Shown here one piece after another: positions 34,307 through 43,712 of a stretch of 64,000 bases of DNA. Source of the DNA: Berkiella sp964496435 (lineage in GTDB: Bacteria; Pseudomonadota; Gammaproteobacteria; Berkiellales; Berkiellaceae); contig CAZBZP010000001.1 in NCBI GenBank assembly GCA_964496435.1, positions 62,001-126,000 of the forward strand. Direction: 5' to 3'. A model generated the notes under the pieces. It was not told where the DNA came from and made no database searches. It was given only the letters and a program-made list of their open reading frames with translations. Both the position numbers and the translations under genes were made by a program. Position 1 is the first letter of the stretch. Each line of letters begins with the position of its first letter.

Positions 34307-35401
34307 TTACTGTAAGTGCGGTTTAGCTACATATTCCGCACTTTGCATTTCTGTTAACCGACTGATAGTGCGTTGAAATTCAAAATCATGTCTTTTACCT
34401 TGATATAAATCTGCCAAGGGCACGTCTGCAGAAAGTATCAAAGTAACATGGCGTTCATAAAATTCATCTATGAGTGCAATGAAACGCAAAGCGACATCTT
34501 CATTATTTTCTGTGAATGCCTCAACACCACTGACTATAACCGTTTTAAAACTACGAGCAATTTCAATATAATCAGGCGTGCTACGTGCTGTTTTACATAT
34601 AATGTCGAAACTAAACCAAACAATACTTTCATCCCAAATTAAGGTTGGGATCTCACGCTCATTAATGATTAATATTTTATTTTCAACACTACCCAATGGC
34701 GCTAAATGCTTAAAAGATGCAGTTAAAGCACTGTGTGCTTTTGTATCTAATGGATAATGGTATAAACTGAGTTGTCCTAAATGGGCTAAACGGTAATCTT
34801 CTTGCCCTTGAATTTCTAGCACTTTGGTATGCTGATGAATTAAATCAATTGCCGGTAAAAATTTATCTCGTTGTAGACCATTATGATACAGATCTTTTGG
34901 CGCTAAATTTGAGGTGGCGACTAAAGTTACCCCATTATGAAATAAGTGCTCAAAAAGCTCGGCCAGAATCATGGCATCGGCAATATCTTTAACATAAAAC
35001 TCATCAAAACAAAGCACCCAGTATTGTTTGGCAAATTCAGCGGCAATGATTTTAAGTGGATCTTTTTCGCCCTGATGACGCGTGAGTGCCTGATGCACAT
35101 ATTGCATAAAATGATGAAAATGTAATCGTCTTTTATGCTCTATCTTCAGCGTGCTGTAAAATAAGTCCATTAAAAATGTTTTACCACGCCCCACACTCCC
35201 CCAAATATACAGTCCTTTGATCGGCACTTGGCGCAATCCTAAACTGCGAAACAAACTGCTTTTTGTTATGGATAAGAAGTCATTGTGAGATAAAAGTGCA
35301 TGTTGGAGCTTGTCCAGCTCCATCACAATAGCAAATTGCGCACTGTCTTTGATTATCTTCCCAGTGTCTAAGTAACTTTGGTAATTTTCTAACAATCCCA
35401 T
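34307..35401 (-). CDS. zapE: Cell division protein ZapE (AFG1-like ATPase)
   Basis: The 364-residue AFG1/ZapE family ATPase has Walker A GSVGRGKTFLMDLFY (about 70-84), LHFHHFMQYVH, Walker B VLCFDEFYVKDIADA, and sensor TSNLAPKDLYHNGLQRDKFLPAI. ZapE acts at the Z-ring in late division in E. coli. Its ATG overlaps the stop of the upstream hydrolase gene by one base, so they are co-translated. Confidence 0.93.
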   Translation of the reverse strand: MGLLENYQSYLDTGKIIKDSAQFAIVMELDKLQHALLSHNDFLSITKSSLFRSLGLRQVPIKGLYIWGSVGRGKTFLMDLFYSTLKIEHKRRLHFHHFMQYVHQALTRHQGEKDPLKIIAAEFAKQYWVLCFDEFYVKDIADAMILAELFEHLFHNGVTLVATSNLAPKDLYHNGLQRDKFLPAIDLIHQHTKVLEIQGQEDYRLAHLGQLSLYHYPLDTKAHSALTASFKHLAPLGSVENKILIINEREIPTLIWDESIVWFSFDIICKTARSTPDYIEIARSFKTVIVSGVEAFTENNEDVALRFIALIDEFYERHVTLILSADVPLADLYQGKRHDFEFQRTISRLTEMQSAEYVAKPHLQ

Positions 35402-36060
35402 CAGACACCAACTATGTTATCTTCTACAAGCTTTCTTAAGGGAACGAGTTTGCCATGAAAAAAATGTGAGGTTTGGGGAAATTTAAACAAGGTTATGTTT
35501 TGGTTTAATTTTGCTTTTTCATACCAGGCGTAAACAATGTCAGGCGCTATCACTTCATCTTCTTCACCTTGGACAACAATCCATGGGCAAGACGGTGGCA
35601 ATAACTTATCATAAGGCTGATTGGGGATAGCAGGCGCTATTGTAAATAATTGTTGGCAATCATGACGATTTGCAGCATTTGCCGCAATATAAGAACCAAA
35701 AGAAAAGCCAGCCAGCCAGAGTGCAGGCTTGGCTAATACGGTATTACTCCATGCGATGACTGCTTCTAAATCTGCAATTTCACCAATCGAATCACCATAT
35801 TCCCCTTCACTTTTACCAACACCGCGATAATTAAAACGAATGCTTAAAATATCCTTATGATAAAAAGCACGCGATAAAGTATGAACGACTTTGTTATGCA
35901 TTGTGCCATCATGCAAAGGGTGTGGATGACAAATAATAGCCACCCCTTTGGGTGGATTTTGCGTTGTGAGCGTTAACAGCTCTAAATGGCCTGCAGGCCC
36001 ATCAATAAGAAAATTTGTTTCACCTTGAGGAAAGGTGCTTGGATTTATTATCAAGGTCAT
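35401..36060 (-). CDS. Alpha/beta hydrolase
   Basis: The 219-residue alpha/beta-hydrolase has an oxyanion region CHPHPLHDGTMHNKVVHTL, nucleophile elbow GFSFGS (Ser near 121), a candidate Asp in EEDEVIAPD, and His in TSHFFHG. This matches the short dienelactone-hydrolase-like family often beside cell-division genes. The substrate is not known. It is coupled to zapE. Confidence 0.85.
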   Translation of the reverse strand: MTLIINPSTFPQGETNFLIDGPAGHLELLTLTTQNPPKGVAIICHPHPLHDGTMHNKVVHTLSRAFYHKDILSIRFNYRGVGKSEGEYGDSIGEIADLEAVIAWSNTVLAKPALWLAGFSFGSYIAANAANRHDCQQLFTIAPAIPNQPYDKLLPPSCPWIVVQGEEDEVIAPDIVYAWYEKAKLNQNITLFKFPQTSHFFHGKLVPLRKLVEDNIVGV

Positions 36061-36073
36061 TGCTCGCTCTTAT

Positions 36074-36096
36074 CCCCTCTCCCTTCGGGAGAGGGG
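36074..36096. repeat. Perfect hairpin CCCCTCTCCC/GGGAGAGGGG
   Basis: Arms of ten bases around TTC lie between murA and the hydrolase gene. The flank GGTAGGGTGAGGGG resembles a very widespread bacterial intergenic repeat. It may end the murA transcript. Confidence 0.55.
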
Positions 36097-36117
36097 TAGG
36101 GTGAGGGGAAAAAGAGG

Positions 36118-37380
36118 CTACGCCGCCACTCTCTTAATTGTCGCGCCAAGTTGTGCCAGCTTTTCTTCTATGCACTCATAGCCTCTATCAATATGATAAA
36201 TTCTATCGACGGTCGTTGTGCCTCTTGCAACTAAACCTGCTAAGACTAAACTGGCTGAAGCACGTAAATCGGTCGCCATCACTGGCGCCGCGGTGAGATG
36301 CTCAACGCCTTCAATTATCGCTGTGTTACCATTGAGTTGGATATTGGCACCCATGCGTCTTAATTCATGCGCATGCATAAAGCGATTTTCAAAAACCGTT
36401 TCAGTCAACACGCCTGTGCCGATAGCGACCGTATTTAAGGCCATAAACTGCGCTTGCATATCGGTTGGAAATCCAGGATAGGGAGAGGTTGCAATATCAA
36501 CTGCTCTGGGGCGATTGCCACGCATATCTAAGCTGATCCAATCTTCACCCGTTGAAATATGGGCCCCTGCTTCTTCCAATTTTTCAAGCACCGATTCAAG
36601 AATGTTAGCTCTTGTTGCTTTGGCAACGATTCTGCCACCGGTCATTGCTGCTGCAACCAAATAGGTTCCTGTTTCTACACGATCAGGCAACACAGTATAG
36701 GAACCACCTTTTAAGCTCTCTACGCCTTCAATGGTAATCGTATCTGTCCCATGGCCTTGAATATTAGCGCCTAATTCAATTAAGAAATTGGCTAAATCTT
36801 GTACTTCAGGTTCACGCGCAGCATTTTCAATAATGGTTGTGCCTTTGGCCAACACCGCTGCCATCATTAAGTTTTCAGTACCTGTTACTGATACAACATC
36901 AAATTTTAAGCGAGCACCTTTTAAACCATCTTTGGCAACGGCTTGAATATAACCAGCGTCTACTGTGATGTCGGCGCCCATTTTACGAAGCCCTTCAACG
37001 TGAAAATCAACAGGACGTGGCCCAATAGCGCAACCGCCTGGCAAAGATACTGTCGCTTTACCATATTTGGCTACCAAGGGGCCTAATACTAAAATGGAGG
37101 CTCGCATGGTTCGCACTAATTCATAAGGCGCATATGGCTGATTCACGCCACGTGCTTCTACTTCAATGGTTAAGCCATCCGATATCGTGAGGTTTGCACC
37201 CATTTGGCCTAGCAATTTCATCATGGTCGTCACATCATTTAAATGCGGTACATTTTTAATGACAACGCTTTGATCGGTGAGTAAGCAACCGGCTAAAATA
37301 GGCAACACGCTATTTTTTGCGCCTGAAATTCTCACATCGCCAATGAGGGGGGCGCCCCCAATAATTAAATGTTTATCCAT
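36118..37380 (-). CDS. murA: UDP-N-acetylglucosamine 1-carboxyvinyltransferase
   Basis: This 420-residue enzyme adds enolpyruvate to UDP-GlcNAc, the first committed step of peptidoglycan synthesis. It starts MDKHLIIGGAPLIGDVRISGAKNSVLPILAG, has the active-site cysteine in LPGGCAIGPRPVDFH (fosfomycin target) and DMQAQFMALN. The length is standard. It follows ibaG with a five-base gap, the same order as in E. coli. Confidence 0.96.
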   Translation of the reverse strand: MDKHLIIGGAPLIGDVRISGAKNSVLPILAGCLLTDQSVVIKNVPHLNDVTTMMKLLGQMGANLTISDGLTIEVEARGVNQPYAPYELVRTMRASILVLGPLVAKYGKATVSLPGGCAIGPRPVDFHVEGLRKMGADITVDAGYIQAVAKDGLKGARLKFDVVSVTGTENLMMAAVLAKGTTIIENAAREPEVQDLANFLIELGANIQGHGTDTITIEGVESLKGGSYTVLPDRVETGTYLVAAAMTGGRIVAKATRANILESVLEKLEEAGAHISTGEDWISLDMRGNRPRAVDIATSPYPGFPTDMQAQFMALNTVAIGTGVLTETVFENRFMHAHELRRMGANIQLNGNTAIIEGVEHLTAAPVMATDLRASASLVLAGLVARGTTTVDRIYHIDRGYECIEEKLAQLGATIKRVAA

Positions 37381-37385
37381 GTTGT

Positions 37386-37628
37386 TTATTGTTTCTCATG
37401 TTCAATTTCACTAGGGGTTTTAGCTTTAATAGATAAAGCATGTATATTTCCGTTGTGAATGTTATTACCTAAAGCGCTATAAACTTTTCTTTGGCGAGCT
37501 AATAACCCCATACCTTCAAAAATAGGGGCAATCACCAATGCTTGAAAATGCCTGCCATCACCCGAAACAGTAACCTGTGCATTCTCGATGTGACGTTCAA
37601 TCATTAGCTTAATATCTTCTTCTTGCAT
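37386..37628 (-). CDS. ibaG: BolA-family protein IbaG
   Basis: The 80-residue BolA-fold protein has MIERHIENAQVTVSGDGRHFQALVIAPIFEGMGLLARQRKVYSALG over about 8-53, then IHALSIKAKTP. The FEGMGLLARQRKVY block and conserved His mark the IbaG/BolA group, which interacts with monothiol glutaredoxins and Fe-S clusters. The ATG at 37628 (MQEEDIK) is preferred, after GGAAAGAG; an upstream ATG adds eight residues. Confidence 0.92.
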   Translation of the reverse strand: MQEEDIKLMIERHIENAQVTVSGDGRHFQALVIAPIFEGMGLLARQRKVYSALGNNIHNGNIHALSIKAKTPSEIEHEKQ

Positions 37629-37648
37629 ACTATACTCTTTCCACGCCA

Positions 37649-39499
37649 TCAATTCATGGCAACATTGTCTTTCTTTTCTACAAAGCCTTCAGCTTCAACC
37701 AGCTCATTTAAACAGGCATCCTCTTTTAAAATTGCTTTATTTACTTTATAGGTTACAAAATCAAACCTGTTGGGTGCGCTGGCTATTTTCTCAAAAGCAT
37801 TTGGGCAAAGTGCTATTACTTGACCTAATACTTCAGACCCAACACCATCAATCACAGCCTGGGAGACTGTAAATACATAATCAGGTGTTTTTCTGCGAAA
37901 CTCATCAATTAAGGCCGCTTTGTTATATTTCTCATAAAGTGGATAATCGGGCGATGTTAAGAGCGTATGCTTATAAAATAAACCATAAATATAGCGTGTT
38001 GGTACCCACAGTAATGCATTGGGATCTGAGTAAACCGTGCTATAGATAAAATCTGCGTCTTTACCAAAATAGCGCTGCAAACTTAAACGGCCACCTGAGT
38101 AAAGGCTTATTCTTCCCTTTTCTACCCATGCGCCTTGCACAAACAGCAAACCACCCATAATGATACTGACACTCACCATGCCTAAAAAGCATTGCTTTTG
38201 TCTTTGTGCCAACCAGTTCCAAAAACGCTGCCAACCTTCCCAACTCGTTATTTTAGCGGGCAGTGCATAGCCACTGGCGGCTACGACAAAAAAGGCAAAT
38301 GCGATTAAATGCTGACCTAAACGCAAATGATAGGCACCGAAAATAAACCAGCACAGCATGCTGGGGATCATAAACAGGATCACCATATTGCGTAATACTC
38401 TGTCACTCCTACAACTAATCCAGGCTGTTAAGAACAACAAAAATAAGAATGGTTGCTTGATAAAATATTTATGAATGGAAAACCATAATTGCGACAAGAG
38501 ATGATCTTCTCGACCTTTAAAGGAGAGAATCAAGACACCACGGTTATGATGAAAATCTCTGCCTTCTCCTAAGACCCACCATAAACCACCTAAGATAACT
38601 AATAGCGCCAAGAAATAGTACGGGAGCTTGGGTTGCCCTTTAATAGTAAAAGTGAATAAGAAAGGCAAAGCAAAAAAGACCCATAACAAAGCTGGCTGCT
38701 TGGCGTGTGCTGCCGTAATCCCACACAAAGCGGACCATAAAGCGAGCATCCAAGAATTAATTTGAAACCCTGGTTTTTGCTGGCTTTGCCAAAAGAGCGC
38801 CACTGATACTATTAAACAACTGCTCATCACGGGATCAGCATAACCATCATCGAAGAATTGTTCTAAGCCCACAAAAGCCAAGACATAGAGCAACAACACA
38901 AAATACGTGCCCAGATGAGCAGTAATACGTTGACGATAAGCCATTGCGATGGCTGTCAACATTGCCCAAGGAAAAATGACCAAGGTTGCGCGAACTGGCA
39001 GCTGTAATTCAAGTGAGCCCACGATGTGATAGCAAAAGGCTAATAATTTGGGAAACAGCTGTGGGTAGGGTGCGCTGGTATGAGAAAAATCGATTGTCTC
39101 AAGAAAATAATGTTGTATAGCCCAAAAGTTCCAACTGTAAATCTCATCGCCCCGTTCAAAAGCATGGGTGCCTAATTTAATGAAGTAGGGAAACAATAAA
39201 ATAGCGTGGAAAATATAAATAAAGGCATCTTGCGTAGACCAACTGAAAGTGCCTTTCTCTATTGTGTTTTTTAATCGCCAAATAGCAACAGCGCCAAGTC
39301 CAGCTGCAATACCTGTTGCAAGCGGCGTTGTTAGCAAGCCCGCAGCGATAAACAAAGTTGAAAGACTGTAGATGATAAATACGCTTAAGATGGGAATAGC
39401 AAAAGCAGTTCTGGGGCTCGTTATTAATTGAGGAAAAAGCGCAAGCCCTGGCAAACTATAAACAAAAACCCATATTAATAAGCAATAAATAAAATACAT
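37649..39499 (-). CDS. Polytopic membrane protein, GT-C (family 39-like) glycosyltransferase candidate
   Basis: The 616-residue protein has about 12-13 membrane helices and a C-terminal soluble part (about 470-616). The first large loop has HAFERGDEIYSWNFWAI, an acidic motif in the position typical of GT-C enzymes, so lipid-linked sugar transfer onto an envelope lipid or protein is a reasonable guess. It lies between mlaB and ibaG; E. coli has no gene there. It starts four bases after the mlaB stop, so it belongs to the mla transcript. Confidence 0.7.
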   Translation of the reverse strand: MYFIYCLLIWVFVYSLPGLALFPQLITSPRTAFAIPILSVFIIYSLSTLFIAAGLLTTPLATGIAAGLGAVAIWRLKNTIEKGTFSWSTQDAFIYIFHAILLFPYFIKLGTHAFERGDEIYSWNFWAIQHYFLETIDFSHTSAPYPQLFPKLLAFCYHIVGSLELQLPVRATLVIFPWAMLTAIAMAYRQRITAHLGTYFVLLLYVLAFVGLEQFFDDGYADPVMSSCLIVSVALFWQSQQKPGFQINSWMLALWSALCGITAAHAKQPALLWVFFALPFLFTFTIKGQPKLPYYFLALLVILGGLWWVLGEGRDFHHNRGVLILSFKGREDHLLSQLWFSIHKYFIKQPFLFLLFLTAWISCRSDRVLRNMVILFMIPSMLCWFIFGAYHLRLGQHLIAFAFFVVAASGYALPAKITSWEGWQRFWNWLAQRQKQCFLGMVSVSIIMGGLLFVQGAWVEKGRISLYSGGRLSLQRYFGKDADFIYSTVYSDPNALLWVPTRYIYGLFYKHTLLTSPDYPLYEKYNKAALIDEFRRKTPDYVFTVSQAVIDGVGSEVLGQVIALCPNAFEKIASAPNRFDFVTYKVNKAILKEDACLNELVEAEGFVEKKDNVAMN

Positions 39500-39502
39500 G
39501 GC

Positions 39503-39805
39503 TTAAGGTTCTGCTAAGGGTAAGATATGGTCTAAACCACTGACCATGCCAATTTGTAGCATCTGGTTAGGCATGTTGATAAAACGTATATTCAACTTTT
39601 TGGTTTTACCTTCACGTAGCAATGCTGTTAAGAAAGCAAGGCTTGCGCTATCACATCTGCTGATAGCGCTTAAATCAACCTGTATGTCTCTATTGCTGGG
39701 AAGAAGCACGTTGCATCTTTCTAATGCAGACATGACTGTTTCCTGGGTTAACTCACCAGCTAGCAGCAAATGATCATCTTTTAAATTAACGGTTATTTTA
39801 CTCAA
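39503..39805 (-). CDS. mlaB: STAS-domain protein MlaB
   Basis: The 100-residue STAS domain has the strand-helix pattern around QVDLSAISRCDSASLAFLTALLREGK. It is the cytosolic regulator of the MlaFE transporter. The start codon is TTG and overlaps the mlaC stop (TTGA), typical of this operon. Confidence 0.9.
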   Translation of the reverse strand: MSKITVNLKDDHLLLAGELTQETVMSALERCNVLLPSNRDIQVDLSAISRCDSASLAFLTALLREGKTKKLNIRFINMPNQMLQIGMVSGLDHILPLAEP

Positions 39806-40419
39806 CGTAGTGGCTTTTCATTATGTTGGTGTAAACGTTCGCTTAAGGAATCCAAACCTTTTTGCTGAATTTCTTGTGCAAACTGAGATTGGAAACCTTT
39901 TAAGAGGCTTATTCCTTCAATGGTGATATCGTAAACTAGCCAAGTATCACCTTGCTTGCCCATGCGGTAAGTGACTTTGATTGGTTCTCTGCCATTCTCA
40001 CGAATTAAACTGGATACCTGCACTCGATTCTTACCTTGAATCCCCCCTCTGATGGGTAAGTATTCAATAGTTTGATTATTATAAGCTCTCAAGGTGCTCG
40101 CATAAGTACGAACCAAAAGATCTTTGAACTCTTTGCTAAAGCGCGCTCTTTGCGCATCGCTTGCACGGCTCCAAGCATTACGGCCTACTACCCAATGCGC
40201 CATGGCATCCCAATCAATGTGTGGCACTAAAATGCGTTCAATGATGGGATAAATCTTATTAGGATTACTTTTTAAATCTTTATCGTCTTGTTTGAGCGCA
40301 GAAATCATTTCTTGTGTAACACGCTTTAACATCAGATCTGGATCTTCTTGGGCCAACACTTGTGTTGCTATCCCAAATGCGAGGAACAACATCATTAGGC
40401 GAGAGACTATAAACCGCAT
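39802..40419 (-). CDS. mlaC: Phospholipid-binding protein MlaC
   Basis: The 205-residue periplasmic lipid carrier has a signal peptide (about 1-23, ending VLAQ-ED) and MlaC (Tol_Tol_Ttg2) blocks such as IYPIIERILVPHIDWDAMAHWVVGRNAW and RFSKEFKDLLVRTYASTL. It shuttles phospholipids between the outer membrane complex and MlaFEDB. Confidence 0.94.
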   Translation of the reverse strand: MRFIVSRLMMLFLAFGIATQVLAQEDPDLMLKRVTQEMISALKQDDKDLKSNPNKIYPIIERILVPHIDWDAMAHWVVGRNAWSRASDAQRARFSKEFKDLLVRTYASTLRAYNNQTIEYLPIRGGIQGKNRVQVSSLIRENGREPIKVTYRMGKQGDTWLVYDITIEGISLLKGFQSQFAQEIQQKGLDSLSERLHQHNEKPLR

Positions 40420-40447
40420 AAAAGTACCCTTAATTTATTAATGAGTG

Positions 40448-40918
40448 TTACTTTACACCACTAGCCTGACTGGAAAAAAACTTAGAAACCAACTCTTCTA
40501 GCACAACTGCTTTATTTGTGTTTTCTAAAGGGATCTCGTCCCCTGCTTTTAGAAATTCATTGCTAAACCCAGGATTTAAACCAATATAGTTATCACCTAA
40601 CAATCCTGCGGTTAAAATACTTGCCGTCGTATCATTGGGGAGATTGTTTACTGATTTATCAATAAGCAAAGTCACTTCTGCTACATATTTTTTATCATCA
40701 AATTCAATAGAAACGACGCGCCCTATTGGCACCCCTGCAATACTGACTCTTGCGCGTGGCTTTAACCCACCGATATTTTCAAATTCGGCTTTGATTGAAT
40801 AGCCATCTTTAACATAAACTTCAGATAACCCACTTACTTTAATGGCCATCATCATAAAAGCTGCTATACCTAGCAGAAAAAATAAACCAACGGCTATTTC
40901 TATTGTCCGTTTTTGCAT
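40448..40918 (-). CDS. mlaD: MCE-domain protein MlaD
   Basis: The protein of about 156 residues has one N-terminal membrane helix (about 8-28) and an MCE domain (YSIKAEFENIGGLKPRARVSIAGVPIGRV over about 41-70, then TAGLLGDNYIGLNPGF). It forms the hexameric ring of the Mla transporter. The ATG at 40918 overlaps the mlaE stop by one base and is served by GGAGGAG; a TTG one codon earlier is also possible. Confidence 0.95.
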   Translation of the reverse strand: MQKRTIEIAVGLFFLLGIAAFMMMAIKVSGLSEVYVKDGYSIKAEFENIGGLKPRARVSIAGVPIGRVVSIEFDDKKYVAEVTLLIDKSVNNLPNDTTASILTAGLLGDNYIGLNPGFSNEFLKAGDEIPLENTNKAVVLEELVSKFFSSQASGVK

Positions 40919-41703
40919 CAATTAACTCCTCCAAACATCATTGCTGTCAGCAAGAAATCAAGGCCAAGAATTGCCAGGGATGAAAACACCACCGTCCGCG
41001 TTGTAGCACGGCTAATCCCTTCAGAAGTTGATTGGCAAACATAACCTTGGTAAACAGCAATCCATGTCACGACGGTACCAAAAACTATACTCTTAATAAT
41101 GCCATTCAAAACGTCATCATGGAAATTTACCGAAGATCGCATATTAGACCAAAAGGCGCCATTATCAACCCCTAGCCACTGTACGCCGACCATATGCCCA
41201 CCATAGATAGCAACACAACTAAATATTAAGGCTAGAATGGGCAAGGATATCTGGCCCGCCCAAAACCTTGGCGCGATAATACGTCTTAAGGGGTCAACCC
41301 CTAACATTTCCATACTCGACAATTGTTCTGTGGCTTTCATTAAGCCAATCTCTGCTGTTAAAGCAGAGCCTGCTCTACCAGCAAACAGCAATGCCCCAAC
41401 AACCGGACCTAATTCTCTTACCAAACTTAAAGCTATTAATTGCCCTAAAGCCTGCTCCGCGCCAAATTTTACTAGGATGGTGTAACCTTGAAAACCCAGC
41501 ACCATACCAATAAATAAGCCCGAGACCACCATAATAATCATGGACATAACGCCCACGTTAAAAAGTTGGGGGATAAGCAGCCTCATACTCTTTATAAATG
41601 TGGGACGACCAATCAAAGCTTGAACTAAAAAGAATATTGTTGTCCCAGCGGTACCTAAAAAATGTAGGACACGATGACCAATGGATTGGACAGTTTGAAT
41701 CAA
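40918..41703 (-). CDS. mlaE: Mla transporter permease MlaE
   Basis: The 261-residue permease has about five membrane helices and MlaE/YrbE hallmarks GLVREL-like LSLVRELGPVVGALLFAGRAGSALTAEIGLMKATEQLSSMEML (over about 93-135), and a C-terminal QGYVCQSTSEGISRATTRTVV. It moves lipids through the inner membrane with MlaF. It starts four bases after mlaF. Confidence 0.95.
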   Translation of the reverse strand: MIQTVQSIGHRVLHFLGTAGTTIFFLVQALIGRPTFIKSMRLLIPQLFNVGVMSMIIMVVSGLFIGMVLGFQGYTILVKFGAEQALGQLIALSLVRELGPVVGALLFAGRAGSALTAEIGLMKATEQLSSMEMLGVDPLRRIIAPRFWAGQISLPILALIFSCVAIYGGHMVGVQWLGVDNGAFWSNMRSSVNFHDDVLNGIIKSIVFGTVVTWIAVYQGYVCQSTSEGISRATTRTVVFSSLAILGLDFLLTAMMFGGVN

Positions 41704-41706
41704 GGG

Positions 41707-42522
41707 TTACTCTCCGATTAGATCTTGCGAATAATTTTGCGCAGGATAATGAAATGGCACCGGCCCATCAGGTAATCCTTGCATAAATTGTTGTACCCAT
41801 TGTGAAGGATGATGCCTGATTTCATCCGGCGTTCCATGTCCTATGACTTTACCTTGCGCAATAACATAGATGTAATCAGCTATGCTTGCTGTTTCGATAA
41901 CATCGTGGGACACAATAATACTGGTTAATCCCATCGCGTCATTTAATAAGCGTATGAGTTTAACGAGCACGCCCATCGAGATAGGATCTTGGCCTGCAAA
42001 AGGTTCATCGTACATGATAAGGGTTGGATCAAGTGCAATGGTGCGCGCTAAAGCGGCTCGACGTTGCATACCACCTGATAGCTCACTTGGCATCAGGTTT
42101 TTTGCTCCCCGTAAGCCAACTGCATTCAATTTCATTAATACAATGTCATGAATCATTTCATTTGAAAGCTGTGTATGTTCTCTTAAAGGGAAAGCCACAT
42201 TTTCAAAAACGCTTAAGTCAGAAAAAAGAGCGCCACTTTGAAATAGCATGCCCATTTGGCGTCTGGCTTTATATAAATCGGTACGGTTTAAGTCAGGAAT
42301 GTTCTGGCCATTAAAGAAAATTTTGCCCGCATCTGGTAATAGCTGTCCACCAATAAGACGAAGCAAAGTTGTTTTACCGCTGCCACTTGGCCCCATAATG
42401 GCAGTTACCTTACCTAGCGGAACATCGATGTCCACACCATCAAAGATAACTCTTTTATGATTGTTATTTCCCCAACCAAAGCTAAGGGACTTTATTTCAA
42501 CTATATTTTGCAACGCTTTCAT
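41707..42522 (-). CDS. mlaF: Mla transporter ATPase MlaF
   Basis: This 271-residue ABC ATPase has Walker A GPSGSGKTT (about 44-52), signature LSGGMQRR, Walker B LIMYDEPFAGQDP and the H-loop IIVSHD. It is the first gene of mlaFEDCB-GT-ibaG-murA and powers retrograde or anterograde phospholipid transport. It is divergent from kdsD with a 191-base AT-rich spacer that should hold both promoters. Confidence 0.95.
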   Translation of the reverse strand: MKALQNIVEIKSLSFGWGNNNHKRVIFDGVDIDVPLGKVTAIMGPSGSGKTTLLRLIGGQLLPDAGKIFFNGQNIPDLNRTDLYKARRQMGMLFQSGALFSDLSVFENVAFPLREHTQLSNEMIHDIVLMKLNAVGLRGAKNLMPSELSGGMQRRAALARTIALDPTLIMYDEPFAGQDPISMGVLVKLIRLLNDAMGLTSIIVSHDVIETASIADYIYVIAQGKVIGHGTPDEIRHHPSQWVQQFMQGLPDGPVPFHYPAQNYSQDLIGE

Positions 42523-42713
42523 GGCCGTTTATTTTCTCAATCTTTTTATCGATTATTATGTTTGAATACTTTATTATTAGCGGCATAATATTCTAGCATA
42601 GTCACAACTCCCACCCAAAGTGATAGACTTGTGTTTAATTTTGGCCAACAAATGCTATATTCCCAATAAGCTTTTGTATTGTTTGTAAGAAAACTAAGAA
42701 ATAAGATATTTTC

Positions 42714-43712
42714 ATGATGACAGAACTGGTTACCCTTAACGAAAAGTTTATCCATCAGGCTAAGAAAGTTATTGAACTAGAAGTTCAAGCCATACAAGCC
42801 CTTTCTAAGCGTATTGGTAAAGAGTTTAGCCAAGCTTGCAGCCTTTTGCTTGCATGCGTACAACGCAAAGGGAGAATCGTTGTCATTGGTATGGGCAAAT
42901 CTGGCCATATAGGTCGAAAAATTGCAGCGACCCTTGCCAGCACCGGTAGCCCTGCTATTTTCGTTCATCCTGCTGAAGCCAGCCATGGTGATATGGGCAT
43001 GATAACTGAAAACGATGTTGTCATTGCCATCTCTAACTCGGGTGAAACTGAAGAAATTTTAACTATTTTGCCTTTAATTAAGCGCTTAGGTGTTCCCTTG
43101 GTAACATTGACGGGTAATCCGTTATCTTCCTTAGCAAAGTGTGCCTCCGTTAATTTAGATATTAGCGTAGAGAAAGAAGCTTGCGCACTCGGCTTAGCGC
43201 CCACCTCGAGCACAACCGCAACCTTAGTCATGGGTGATGCCATCGCCATTGCCTTGTTGGATGCTCGTGGTTTTAGCTCTGAAGATTTTGCCCTTTCCCA
43301 TCCTGGTGGAAAATTAGGTCGTCGCCTACTGCTCAAAATTGACGACATAATGCATACCGGCGATAGCGTTCCGCTTATACAAGATTCAGCGTCGCTAAAA
43401 GAAGCTTTGATGGAAATGACCCGTTGCCGTCTTGGTATGACAGGGGTAGTAGACCAAGCAAATACCTTGGTCGGGTTATTTACTGATGGTGACCTACGTC
43501 GCGCTTTTGAAAATAACATTGATATAAACCAAACTGATATTACGAAGGTCATGACAAAGGGCGGAAGAGTTGTGGAACAAGGCATTCTTGCTGCTGAAGC
43601 TTTGCGATTAATGGAAACACATAAAATCAACGGTTTGTTTGTTGTTGATAAACAGCGCAGAGTCTTGGGTGCACTTAATATGCATGATCTTTTACGTCAA
43701 GGTGTGCTCTAG
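42714..43712 (+). CDS. kdsD: Arabinose-5-phosphate isomerase
   Basis: The 332-residue enzyme makes arabinose-5-phosphate for KDO synthesis. It has an SIS domain (IGMGKSGHIGRKIAATLASTGSPA, ISNSGETEEIL, APTSSTTATLVMGDAIAIALL) and two C-terminal CBS domains (from about 205). The gene heads the lipopolysaccharide transport cluster. Its TAG stop overlaps the next GTG start by one base. The phosphatase gene kdsC, which sits between kdsD and lptC in E. coli, is absent here. Confidence 0.95.
   Translation: MMTELVTLNEKFIHQAKKVIELEVQAIQALSKRIGKEFSQACSLLLACVQRKGRIVVIGMGKSGHIGRKIAATLASTGSPAIFVHPAEASHGDMGMITENDVVIAISNSGETEEILTILPLIKRLGVPLVTLTGNPLSSLAKCASVNLDISVEKEACALGLAPTSSTTATLVMGDAIAIALLDARGFSSEDFALSHPGGKLGRRLLLKIDDIMHTGDSVPLIQDSASLKEALMEMTRCRLGMTGVVDQANTLVGLFTDGDLRRAFENNIDINQTDITKVMTKGGRVVEQGILAAEALRLMETHKINGLFVVDKQRRVLGALNMHDLLRQGVL

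Noticed and set aside
42965..43630. A 221-codon open frame on the minus strand inside kdsD
   Set aside because: It lies entirely within a well-conserved SIS/CBS gene on the opposite strand and shows no protein features.
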